Both the position numbers and the translations under genes were made by a program. From Methanobacteriota archaeon (lineage in GTDB: Archaea > Thermoplasmatota > Thermoplasmata > RBG-16-68-12): a stretch of DNA of 52,660 nt. Where the stretch lies: contig JAIBJG010000012.1 of assembly GCA_020029475.1 (NCBI GenBank), positions 1-52,660 of the forward strand. Reading direction: 5' to 3'. Each line of letters opens with the position of its first letter. Within the stretch, counting starts at the first letter, position 1. Of this stretch, positions 8,844 to 15,783 are shown piece by piece. Under the pieces are notes generated by a model. The model did no database searches and was not told where the DNA came from. It saw nothing but the letters and a program-made list of their open reading frames with translations.

Positions 8844-9354
8844 GTTCTTCTCCCGGGACCTCGTCCTTCCGGAGGCGATGCGCGCAGAGCTCGCCCGCCC
8901 CCTCGGGAAGGTCGTCAAGGGCGCGGAGGTCGTCGCCGCGGTGAGGGGGGCGAAGCCCCTCGTGACCGTCGGGGACTACACGACCGCGGACCTCGTCGAG
9001 CGGGGCGTGCTCCCGCAGATCGCGGTCGTCGACTTCAAGACGAACCGGATCGAGGAGCCGCGCTGGCACACGAAGCTGAAGGGGGTCGGGGACTGGGTGA
9101 TCGTCCTCGACAACCCTCCCGGGGTGATCCGGAGGGATGTGTGGCCCGTGATCTCCGAAGCCCTTAAATCCCGGGAGCGCGTGCGACTCGAAGTGCGGGG
9201 CGAGGAGGACCTCCTTGCCCTGGTGTGCATCGCCCTCGCACCCGAGGGTGCGGTCGTCGCGTATGGGCAGCCGGGCGAGGGCGCCGTGATCGTCCGGGTG
9301 GACCGCGGGACGAAGGGGCGGGTGCACGACATCCTGCGGCGCATGGTGGCGTGA
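8809..9354 (+). CDS. GTP-dependent dephospho-CoA kinase (DUF359)
   Basis: 181 residues of the archaeal family that carries out the last step of coenzyme A synthesis, phosphorylating dephospho-CoA with GTP; it is unrelated to bacterial CoaE. Conserved stretches seen include the GDYTTADLVERG segment, VVDFKTNR and the GEEDLLALV motif near residue 125. The ATG at 8809 lies inside spt4, and an ATG-initiated overlap of 35 bp is unusual but not extreme. It sits between spt4 and rps24e, a placement repeated in many archaea. Function is assigned by family. Confidence 0.88.
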   Translation: MPTGSTPSEFAEFFSRDLVLPEAMRAELARPLGKVVKGAEVVAAVRGAKPLVTVGDYTTADLVERGVLPQIAVVDFKTNRIEEPRWHTKLKGVGDWVIVLDNPPGVIRRDVWPVISEALKSRERVRLEVRGEEDLLALVCIALAPEGAVVAYGQPGEGAVIVRVDRGTKGRVHDILRRMVA

Positions 9355-9355
9355 G

Positions 9356-9889
9356 ATGGAACTCGAGATCGTCGCGAAGCGGGAGAACCCCCTCCTCAAG
9401 CGGACGGAGGTCCGTTTCCGCGTGACCCACCCGAACGAGATGACCCCGGGGCGGGCCGTGCTGCGGGAGGCACTGGCGAAAGTCCTCCACGCGACCCGCG
9501 ACATCGTCGTCGTCGACTTCTCCCAGTCCGAGTTCGGACGGTCCGCGTCCCGCGGGTACGCGAAGGTGTACAAGTCGAAGGAAGACGCGGAGAAGGTGGA
9601 GCGGAAGCACATCCTCGTGCGGAACGGGTTGCGGGAGGCGGAGAAGAAGGTGGAGAAGGTGAAGGCGCCCAAGCCCGCCCCGCCGCCGCGCAGGGATGCG
9701 GCACCGAAGCCCGCCGCCGAGAAGCCCGCTGCTCCGGCGAAGGAGGAGAAGCCCGCCGGGAAGGAGGAGAAGAAGGGCGAGAAGTCCGAGGGGAAGCCGT
9801 CCGGGGAGAAGAAGGACGCGAAGCCCGCCGCGGAGAAGAAAGAGGAGAAGAAGCCCGAGGCGAAGAAGGGCGGTAAGGAGGGCAAGTGA
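9356..9889 (+). CDS. rps24e: Ribosomal protein S24e with a long charged C-terminal tail
   Basis: Residues 1 to about 100 are a normal archaeal S24e (core [17 protein letters not shown], then [14 protein letters not shown]), a small-subunit protein. Ordinary archaeal S24e ends near there. This one continues for some 75 residues of Lys/Pro/Ala/Glu low-complexity sequence that is certainly disordered, to 177 in total. The tail frame is clean, GC-rich like the neighbours, and ends in a TGATG overlap with the rps27ae start, so it is really translated unless internally processed. The start at ATG 9356 follows the kinase stop by one base. Confidence 0.93.
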   Translation: MELEIVAKRENPLLKRTEVRFRVTHPNEMTPGRAVLREALAKVLHATRDIVVVDFSQSEFGRSASRGYAKVYKSKEDAEKVERKHILVRNGLREAEKKVEKVKAPKPAPPPRRDAAPKPAAEKPAAPAKEEKPAGKEEKKGEKSEGKPSGEKKDAKPAAEKKEEKKPEAKKGGKEGK

Positions 9890-10086
9890 TGGCGGAGGCG
9901 AAGAAGAAGGAGAAGCCCGCCAAGGGGACCCAGGGCCTGAAGCGCCACTTCTACAAGGTCGACGGGAACAAGATTCATCGGGAGAAACCGTTCTGCCCGA
10001 AGTGCGGACCAGGTGTCTTCCTCGCGAAGCACGTGAACCGAGTGAGCTGCGGACGGTGCGGTTACACGGAGTTCGCGAGCAAGTAG
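9889..10086 (+). CDS. rps27ae: Ribosomal protein S27ae
   Basis: 65 residues. A Lys-rich N-terminus is followed by a CPKC...CGRC zinc ribbon (residues about 37-58), the hallmark of S27ae in the small subunit. There is no ubiquitin fusion, as expected in archaea. ATG 9889 overlaps the rps24e stop (TGATG), giving translational coupling. It is the last protein of the operon, with the tRNA-Arg promoter 8 nt downstream. The first 15 residues resemble the basic tail of the preceding S24e in composition. Confidence 0.95.
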   Translation: MAEAKKKEKPAKGTQGLKRHFYKVDGNKIHREKPFCPKCGPGVFLAKHVNRVSCGRCGYTEFASK

Positions 10087-10125
10087 AGGGAAAGCCTTAA
10101 TCGCCCGCCGCGATGCGGAGCCCGC

Positions 10126-10199
10126 GCCCTCGTAGGCTAGTTTGGATAGACTTCCAGGCTCCGGACCTGGTGACTGGGGTTCAAATCCCCACGAGGGCG
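10126..10199 (+). tRNA. tRNA-Arg (anticodon CCG)
   Basis: A 74-nt cloverleaf. The acceptor stem GCCCTCG pairs fully with CGAGGGC, the discriminator is G, and no CCA is encoded. The anticodon stem CCAGG/CCTGG encloses the loop CTCCGGA, giving anticodon CCG for codon CGG. The T-arm TGGGG-TTCAAAT-CCCCA is perfect. The D-stem is weak, with a likely C-A mismatch and wobble pairs, worth a structural check. A TATA-like GCCTTAATCG at 10094-10103 is about 27 nt upstream. A second tRNA 3' fragment lies just downstream. Confidence 0.92.
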
Positions 10200-10221
10200 T
10201 TCCCCTCATCTATTCGCGAAG

Positions 10222-10246
10222 ATGGGTTCGAATCCCGGCAGGCCCG
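10222..10246 (+). pseudogene. 3' fragment of a second tRNA gene
   Basis: ATGGGTTCGAATCCCGG has the invariant TTCGAAT T-loop with a stem of three G-C pairs, and is followed by CAGGCCCG, which reads as the 3' acceptor strand plus discriminator of a tRNA starting GGGCCTG. No matching 5' half exists in the 22 nt between it and tRNA-Arg. It is therefore a tRNA tail without a body, the typical scar of a tRNA-targeted integrase, lying at the border of genes with a different flavour. Confidence 0.6.
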
Positions 10247-10307
10247 TTTCCTAGACCTAATCGCCGCCGCGGCCGCTACCCCTCCGGTGGCGACGAGTGC
10301 TGTCGTA

Positions 10308-11144
10308 TCACTGCCCGAGGAAGCGAACGAGCTCAGGGTTCACCTTGCTCGCGTGCGTCCAATTCAATCCGTGGGGCGCGCCCGCAATCGCGATCACCTT
10401 GCTCCTCTTCACAAATTCCGGCATTCGCTGTGCGGACACCGGGAAGGGCACGATCCGGTCCCTATCGCCGTGAATGATCAACGTCGGTACGTCGATCTGT
10501 TTGAGATCGTTCCGGAAGTCCGTCGATGAGAACGCGGTGACGCAATCCAGAGTTCCTTTGGGCGAAGCGCCCGCCGCGATGTTCCAGCAGAGTTGCACGA
10601 CCTGGTCGCTGACGAGCTTGCCGCCCAGCTCGTCGACGTTGAAGAAATTCGACAGAAACTGGGAGAGAAACGCAGGGCGGTCTGCGAGGACCGCCGCCTT
10701 GATTCCTTCGAACGCACTCCCATCGACACCTTCCGGATTGTCTGCTGTCTTCAACAGGAAGGGCGGAACGGCAGCCATGAACACCGCCTTGCTTACGCGA
10801 TTCGATCCGTATTTGCCGAAGTAGCGGGCGACCTCCCCGCCGCCCATCGAGAACCCAACGAGGGCGAAATCGCGGAGGCGGAGCTTTGTCACGAGCGTGT
10901 GAAGGTCGTCCGTGAACGTGTCGTAGTTGTAGCCGATCGACGGCTTGCTGGACTGGCCGAACCCTCGGCGGTCGTATGTTATGACTCGGTGACCCGCACG
11001 GAGCAGGTCCGTGACCAGCTTCTCCCACGAAGCGCCGCTGAGGGGCCATCCGTGAACCAGCACGATCGGTTTACCCGAGCCGTGGTCCTCGTAGTAGATG
11101 TCAATGGGCGTCGAATTTTCCTGACCGACCGTGATGGTGCTCAT
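10308..11144 (-). CDS. Alpha/beta hydrolase, non-heme chloroperoxidase-like
   Basis: 278 residues with the full catalytic set: oxyanion motif VHGWPLSG, nucleophile elbow GFSMGGG, acid in HGDRDRIVP and the histidine in GAPHGLNWTH. It is closest in style to bacterial cofactor-free haloperoxidases and esterases. The substrate cannot be told. ATG 11144 is preferred over the in-frame GTG 11168: it has GGGAGGGG just upstream, and the TATATA box at 11181-11188 would place the transcription start between the two codons. The gene is visibly less GC-rich than the operons around it and follows the tRNA fragment, suggesting transfer from bacteria. Confidence 0.88.
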   Translation of the reverse strand: MSTITVGQENSTPIDIYYEDHGSGKPIVLVHGWPLSGASWEKLVTDLLRAGHRVITYDRRGFGQSSKPSIGYNYDTFTDDLHTLVTKLRLRDFALVGFSMGGGEVARYFGKYGSNRVSKAVFMAAVPPFLLKTADNPEGVDGSAFEGIKAAVLADRPAFLSQFLSNFFNVDELGGKLVSDQVVQLCWNIAAGASPKGTLDCVTAFSSTDFRNDLKQIDVPTLIIHGDRDRIVPFPVSAQRMPEFVKRSKVIAIAGAPHGLNWTHASKVNPELVRFLGQ

Positions 11145-11180
11145 TCCGCCCCTCCCGATGCCCGACACCTACCTCAGAAG

Positions 11181-11188
11181 TATATAAC
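11181..11188 (-). promoter_or_regulatory. TATA box of the hydrolase gene (divergent region)
   Basis: TATATAAC on the plus strand reads GTTATATA on the minus strand, 37-44 nt before the hydrolase ATG at 11144. It decides the start choice, since GTG 11168 would be too close to the box. The gap also has to hold the msrB promoter on the plus strand, perhaps the ACTTAAGCC near 11287. Confidence 0.6.
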
Positions 11189-11317
11189 CTCTGAGTGCAG
11201 GGAACCCCAGGGTTCAGGGATGGATCGCGTTGGCCGTTGCTTGAATCAAGGTGCCGTATCGGAGCGATCCACGACCGCCTACCAAGACTTAAGCCGACGG
11301 AGCGCCTGTTTGTCCTC

Positions 11318-11710
11318 GTGGCGCAGTTCGACAAGACAAAACTCAAGCACCAGCTCACGCCGCTGCAGTACGACGTTTGCGTCAACAAGGGGACCGAGCG
11401 CCCCTTCACGGGAGAGTACTGGGACAACCACGAGCTCGGTGTCTACTCTTGCGTCGTCTGCGGGCAGGAGCTTTTTGCCTCGGACACAAAGTTCGAGTCT
11501 GGAACGGGCTGGCCGAGCTTCTGGGCGCCGGTCCAGACACAGAGCGTGCGAGAGAAGGAGGATCGCGCCCTGTTCATGCGGCGGACGGAGGTCGAGTGCG
11601 CCAACTGCGGGGCCCACTTGGGGCACGTGTTCGACGACGGTCCCCAGCCGACGGGGCTGAGGTACTGCATCAACTCGGTGTCCCTCAAGTTCCACCAAAG
11701 GCATCCCTGA
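11318..11710 (+). CDS. msrB: Peptide methionine-R-sulfoxide reductase
   Basis: About 130 residues from GTG 11318. MsrB reduces methionine-R-sulfoxide in proteins, repairing oxidative damage. Visible signatures are [20 protein letters not shown] and [12 protein letters not shown] (the four structural zinc cysteines), SGTGWPSF, and [11 protein letters not shown] with the catalytic cysteine. The frame stays open back to 11195, but the extra 41 residues do not look like the family; GTG 11318 ([15 protein letters not shown]) is the best start, although no clear ribosome site precedes it. It is divergent from the hydrolase and part of the probably acquired segment. Confidence 0.92.
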   Translation: MAQFDKTKLKHQLTPLQYDVCVNKGTERPFTGEYWDNHELGVYSCVVCGQELFASDTKFESGTGWPSFWAPVQTQSVREKEDRALFMRRTEVECANCGAHLGHVFDDGPQPTGLRYCINSVSLKFHQRHP

Positions 11711-11727
11711 ATTCCCCGGCACAACTC

Positions 11728-12912
11728 TTATCGCTCGATCACCATCGCCATCGCGTCCCCGCCCCCGATGCAGAGGGTCGCGAGGCCCCGATGCACGTCC
11801 ATCTCCTTCATCGAGTGGAGGAGCGTCACGACGATCCGGTTCCCCGAGCAACCGATCGGATGGCCGAGGGCCACCGCCCCCCCGCAGAGGTTGAAGACGT
11901 CCCACGGGATGCCGAGCTCCCGCCTCACGCCGACGCTCGCAGAGGAGAACGCCTCGTTGTGCTCGACGAGGTCGAAGTCGTCGATCGTGAGGCCGGTCCG
12001 CTTCATCAGCTTCCGGACGCAAGGAATCGGTGCGAACATCACGTCCTCCGGCTTCACGGCCTGCGAGCAGAAGTCCCCGATCGTGCCGAGGGGGTCGACG
12101 CCGATCTCGCGCGCCTTCCGCTCGCTCATCAACACCGTGGCGCTCGCGCCGTCGGAGATCTGAGATGAGTTGCCCGCGGTGAGGACGCCGCCCTCCTTGA
12201 ACGCGGGCGCGAGCCGGGAGAGCGCCTCGAGCGACGTGTCCGGCCGAATGCCCTCGTCCCGGCCGACAAAGAGCTCCTTCCCCTTCACCTGCACGCCGAC
12301 GGGCACGATCTCCTTGGCGAACCGCCCCGACTCCGTCGCCTTGTTCGCGAACGTCTGGGAGCGCAGGGCGTACTCATCGCACATCTCTCGGGTGAGTCCG
12401 AGTCGCTCCGCGATGATCTCCCCGCCGATCGCCATGTGGAAATCGTTGTAGATGTCCCAGAGTCCGTCCGTGATCATCGAGTCCAGGACCTCCGCGTGGC
12501 CGAGGTTGAACCCCTGGCGTCCCCGCGGCAGCAGATACGGGGCGCGCGTCATGTTCTCCGTCCCTCCCGCGACGATGATCGCCTGGGGGTCGTCTTCGAT
12601 CGCCCTCACCCCTTCCGCGATCGCCTTCATCCCGCTGCCGCAGACCATGTTCAGGGTCGTCCCGCTCACGCTCTCCGGGATTCCCGAGAAGATGACGACC
12701 TGGCGCGCGCAGTTCTGGTAGAGCCCGGCCTGGATCACGGAGCCGAAGAACAGCTCGGTGACGTCCTTCGGCTCGATGCTCGCCCGCCGGACGGCCTCCT
12801 TGACCGCGACCGCGCCCAAGCGGGGGGCGGGAACCTCCGAGAAGGCACCCTTGAACCTCCCGATCGGAGTGCGAGCCGCGCCCGCGACGACGACCGTGGT
12901 CTCCGCGTTCAC
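11728..12912 (-). CDS. Acetyl-CoA C-acyltransferase (thiolase)
   Basis: 394 residues. The nucleophilic cysteine lies in NMVCGSGMKA (near residue 90), the catalytic histidine in GGAVALGHPIGCSG and the second cysteine in the C-terminal CIGGGD segment, so a complete degradative or biosynthetic-type thiolase is present. It condenses two acetyl-CoA or cleaves 3-ketoacyl-CoA. In an archaeon it could feed mevalonate synthesis or fatty acid breakdown, but the usual archaeal partner (a DUF35 OB-fold protein and HMG-CoA synthase) is not next to it. It starts with GTG 12912, and TTATCAAC at about 12935-12945 is a plausible TATA box for a leaderless transcript. Confidence 0.93.
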   Translation of the reverse strand: MNAETTVVVAGAARTPIGRFKGAFSEVPAPRLGAVAVKEAVRRASIEPKDVTELFFGSVIQAGLYQNCARQVVIFSGIPESVSGTTLNMVCGSGMKAIAEGVRAIEDDPQAIIVAGGTENMTRAPYLLPRGRQGFNLGHAEVLDSMITDGLWDIYNDFHMAIGGEIIAERLGLTREMCDEYALRSQTFANKATESGRFAKEIVPVGVQVKGKELFVGRDEGIRPDTSLEALSRLAPAFKEGGVLTAGNSSQISDGASATVLMSERKAREIGVDPLGTIGDFCSQAVKPEDVMFAPIPCVRKLMKRTGLTIDDFDLVEHNEAFSSASVGVRRELGIPWDVFNLCGGAVALGHPIGCSGNRIVVTLLHSMKEMDVHRGLATLCIGGGDAMAMVIER

Positions 12913-12957
12913 ATGCCGGGCAAAAAGGGGGCGGTTGATAAGTCTATCCGAGCCGGT

Positions 12958-13230
12958 TCATGGGGTCCCGAATCTCTCCGCTCCCCTCGCGCGAGCGCGC
13001 GCGGCCTCGACCTCGCGATCCCGCGGCTCCGCGGCCGTCACGAGGGCGTCCAGTAGATTCCGCGAGGCCGCGGTGACATCCTCGATCGCTCGATTGAACG
13101 CGACCTCGTTCGCCCTCGACGGCTTGGTGAAGCCCGACAGCTTCCTCACGAACTGGAGCGAGGCGTCCCGGATCTCCTCCTCGGTCGCGGGCGGCTCGAA
13201 GTTGAACAGGGTCCGGATGTTCCGGCACAT
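12958..13230 (-). CDS. DUF2277 family protein
   Basis: 90 residues beginning MCRNIRTLFNFEPPATEEEI, the diagnostic start of DUF2277, with the conserved LQFVRKLSGFTKPS and the basic tail. The family is widespread in bacteria and its function is unknown. It has no signal or membrane segment. It follows the FAD oxidoreductase by 27 bp on the same strand, so a two-gene operon is likely. It is a mainly bacterial family, consistent with this block being acquired. Confidence 0.9.
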   Translation of the reverse strand: MCRNIRTLFNFEPPATEEEIRDASLQFVRKLSGFTKPSRANEVAFNRAIEDVTAASRNLLDALVTAAEPRDREVEAARARARGAERFGTP

Positions 13231-13257
13231 CTCGCTCTCTCCCGATGGGGCGCCCGA

Positions 13258-14634
13258 CTATGATGCAGGGGCGATGTTCTGGTTGTGCCGGAAGGCGTTT
13301 TTCGGGTCGTACTGCGCCTTGATCGTCCGGAGCCGATCGTAGCTCTTCCCATAGCTCGCTCCTACTCGGCTCTGGTCGTCCCCCGCCGCGAAGTTCACGT
13401 ACCCGCCCTTCTCCGCGTGCGGGGCGAGGGCCGCGTAGTAGTCCTTCACCCACTTCGTGTTCGCCTGGTTCTGGGCGGGGTCCGGCCACATCCCCGCGAT
13501 CACCGCGGCGTACTTCGCGCCACGGTTCCCGAACGCGGTGGAGTCCGCCGGGACGTCGTGGACCGCACCGTTGATCGGGTAGATGTGCACGGTGGAGTTC
13601 ACGACGGGGATCTTCGGACCGTGTTTCAGGTGGGCCTCGATCGCCTTGTCGTTCAGGTCCTTCGCGAACACGGCCTTCCAGTAATGCTGCAACCCGGGAG
13701 GGACGAGGCCGTCGAACGCGGCGTTCAGGGCGGGGTACGGGGCGGGGCCGACGGCATCCGCGACGAGAGGCGCCGCGTCCCGCAGGGGCGCGATCGCCTT
13801 CTTCGCGTCCTTCGCGGGCCCGGCCCAACAGGCGACGAGGGCGCAGAACGTGTCCCCGTGGCGGTCCTCCGGGATGAACGGCAGCGGCGGGGCGATCTGC
13901 CACGCGAAGAACGCGCCGAGCTGGCGGGGCGCGTTCGTGATGTACTTGTCGAACGCCCGGATCACGTCCGGCGCGTCCTCGACCTCGAAGAACATCGGCC
14001 CGCCGACGATCATGTCGACGGGATGGAGGCGGAATTCGAAGTTCGTCACGACCCCGAAGTTCCCCCCGCCCCCGCGGAGGGCCCAGAACAGGTCTGCGTT
14101 GTCCTTCTCGCTCGCGGTGACGAACGAGCCGTCCGCGAGCACGACATCCGCGGAAATCAGGTTGTCCAGGGACAGGCCGAAGCCCCGCGTGAGGTACCCG
14201 ATCCCGCCCCCCAGGGTGAGGCCCGCGATTCCCGTCGTGGAGATGATCCCGCCCGTGGTCGCGAGCCCAAACGCGTGGGTCGCATGGTTGAAGTCGCCCC
14301 ACGTGGCCCCGCCCTCCGCCCGGACCGTCTTCGTGGCGGGGTCCACGCGGATCCCCCGCATCCGGCTGAGGTCCACGACGAGGGCGCCGTCCGCGGTCCC
14401 GAAGCCCGGCACGCTGTGCCCTCCGCCCCTCACGGCCACGCTGAGGCCCGCCGCGCGGGCCGCCTTCACGGCGGCGATCACGTCCGCGACGCCCGTGCAC
14501 CGCACGATCGCCGCGGGCTTCTTGTCGATCATCGCGTTGTACACCTTGCGGGCCTCGCCGTACCGGCCGTCCGCCGGCAGGATGACGTCGCCCCGCACCT
14601 GGCTCTGAAGATCCTTCAACGACTCCGCGCCCAC
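13258..14634 (-). CDS. FAD-linked oxidoreductase, berberine-bridge-enzyme type
   Basis: About 458 residues. The PCMH-type FAD domain occupies residues about 25-200, with RGGGHSVPGFG carrying the histidine usually bonded to FAD, GGATWGDFN, and TLGGGIGYLTRGFGLSLDNL. The second covalent cysteine of bicovalent enzymes is absent. The C-terminal YGKSYDRLRTIKAQYDPKNAFRHNQNI is the BBE domain. The substrate is probably a sugar, alcohol or secondary metabolite. The frame opens at a TTG (14673), but GTG 14634 has GGGGGAGGTG six bases upstream and is chosen. It is likely co-transcribed with the DUF2277 gene. No secretion signal is seen with this start. Confidence 0.9.
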   Translation of the reverse strand: MGAESLKDLQSQVRGDVILPADGRYGEARKVYNAMIDKKPAAIVRCTGVADVIAAVKAARAAGLSVAVRGGGHSVPGFGTADGALVVDLSRMRGIRVDPATKTVRAEGGATWGDFNHATHAFGLATTGGIISTTGIAGLTLGGGIGYLTRGFGLSLDNLISADVVLADGSFVTASEKDNADLFWALRGGGGNFGVVTNFEFRLHPVDMIVGGPMFFEVEDAPDVIRAFDKYITNAPRQLGAFFAWQIAPPLPFIPEDRHGDTFCALVACWAGPAKDAKKAIAPLRDAAPLVADAVGPAPYPALNAAFDGLVPPGLQHYWKAVFAKDLNDKAIEAHLKHGPKIPVVNSTVHIYPINGAVHDVPADSTAFGNRGAKYAAVIAGMWPDPAQNQANTKWVKDYYAALAPHAEKGGYVNFAAGDDQSRVGASYGKSYDRLRTIKAQYDPKNAFRHNQNIAPAS

Positions 14635-14757
14635 ATCGGACACCTCCCCCTTGGGAAGGGGCGGACAACGCAACGACCCGGCTTAATCTTTCCTCCGGGG
14701 AGCGCCCTTCATCTTCTTGGGCGCCGCGCGGTTACCGCCTTACGGAGGTCCGGCGAC

Positions 14758-15771
14758 CTGACGTTCGAGGCCGAGTGCGAGTCCCTGCTGCGGTCCAAGG
14801 AGCCCTCGATCCGGTGGAAAGTCCGGACCCGGGTCCTGGAGGAGGATCCATCTTCGACCCCGATCAGGAATCTCCAGCGCGAGATCCGTCGGTCGCCCCG
14901 GGTGCGGACCCTCCTCGCCCACCGGGGTCCTCGGGGTTTCCTCCGCCGCGGAACAGACCCGTACACGAAATGGCAGGGACCCCACTGGGTCCTCTCGACG
15001 CTCGCGGACATCGGGTACCCGAGCGGGGATCGGTCCCTGGCCCCGATGCGGGACCAGGTCCTGGACCGCTGGCTCTCGGACATGTACTACGAGGAGTACG
15101 ACGCGTCGACGGCGGCGGAGGCGTATCGGAAGGGAGGGGTCCCCCGGATGCGGGGACGATACCGGCGGTGCGCCTCCCAGCAGGGGAATGCGCTGTATTC
15201 GATTACGAAACTCGCGATCGCGAACCGCCGGACGCAGGATCTTGTGGACCGCCTCCTTCACTGGCGGTGGCCGGACGGCGGGTGGAACTGCGATCGGCGT
15301 CCAGAGGCGGACACGTCGTCGTTCTGGGAGACCCGCCACGCGATGCTCGGGCTCGCCGCCCACGCGGCCCGGACGGGGGACGCGCAAGCCCGCGACGCCG
15401 CCCGGAAGGCAGCGGAGGTCTTCCTGACCCGACGGCTCTACCTTGAACGGCACACGGGGCGCGTGATGAACAAGGAGTTCGTCCGCCTCCATTACCCGCT
15501 GTACTACGAGTACGACGTCCTCGGGGGGCTCAAGGCGATGGCGGAGATGGGGCTGGTTACAGATCCCCGATGTCGGCGGGCGCTCGATCTCCTCGAGGAG
15601 AAGCATCTCCCAGGAGGCGGGTGGCCCGCCGAAAGCCGATTCTACCGAATGTCGCGGACGCTCGGGACTCGCACGGACTCCGTGGACTGGGGCGGGACCT
15701 CGAAGAAGCGGGGGAACGAATGGGTCACCGCGGACGCTCTGTACGTGTTGACCGCGGCGGGGCGGCTGTAA
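14758..15771 (+). CDS. Prenyltransferase/squalene-cyclase-like toroid repeat protein
   Basis: About 337 residues. Helical repeats with the QW-like segment WPDGGWNCD near residue 180 and PGGGWPAES near 285 suggest an alpha/alpha toroid of the squalene-cyclase and prenyltransferase type. The DxDD motif of active cyclases is not seen, so an enzyme role is doubtful. No ATG, GTG or TTG exists in frame in the 117 nt upstream. CTG 14758 lies 8 nt after GGAGGT, matches the expected N-terminus and is preferred. It is divergent from the FAD oxidase, with a shared TTAAT box near 14682. Confidence 0.72.
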   Translation: MTFEAECESLLRSKEPSIRWKVRTRVLEEDPSSTPIRNLQREIRRSPRVRTLLAHRGPRGFLRRGTDPYTKWQGPHWVLSTLADIGYPSGDRSLAPMRDQVLDRWLSDMYYEEYDASTAAEAYRKGGVPRMRGRYRRCASQQGNALYSITKLAIANRRTQDLVDRLLHWRWPDGGWNCDRRPEADTSSFWETRHAMLGLAAHAARTGDAQARDAARKAAEVFLTRRLYLERHTGRVMNKEFVRLHYPLYYEYDVLGGLKAMAEMGLVTDPRCRRALDLLEEKHLPGGGWPAESRFYRMSRTLGTRTDSVDWGGTSKKRGNEWVTADALYVLTAAGRL

Positions 15772-15783
15772 TCGCTCCGTCCC

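Noticed and set aside
13285-14757. Open frame preceding the toroid protein on the plus strand
   Set aside because: It is the antisense of the FAD oxidoreductase, rich in Arg, Val, Pro and Asp, typical of a GC-rich shadow frame. The real start is the CTG discussed.
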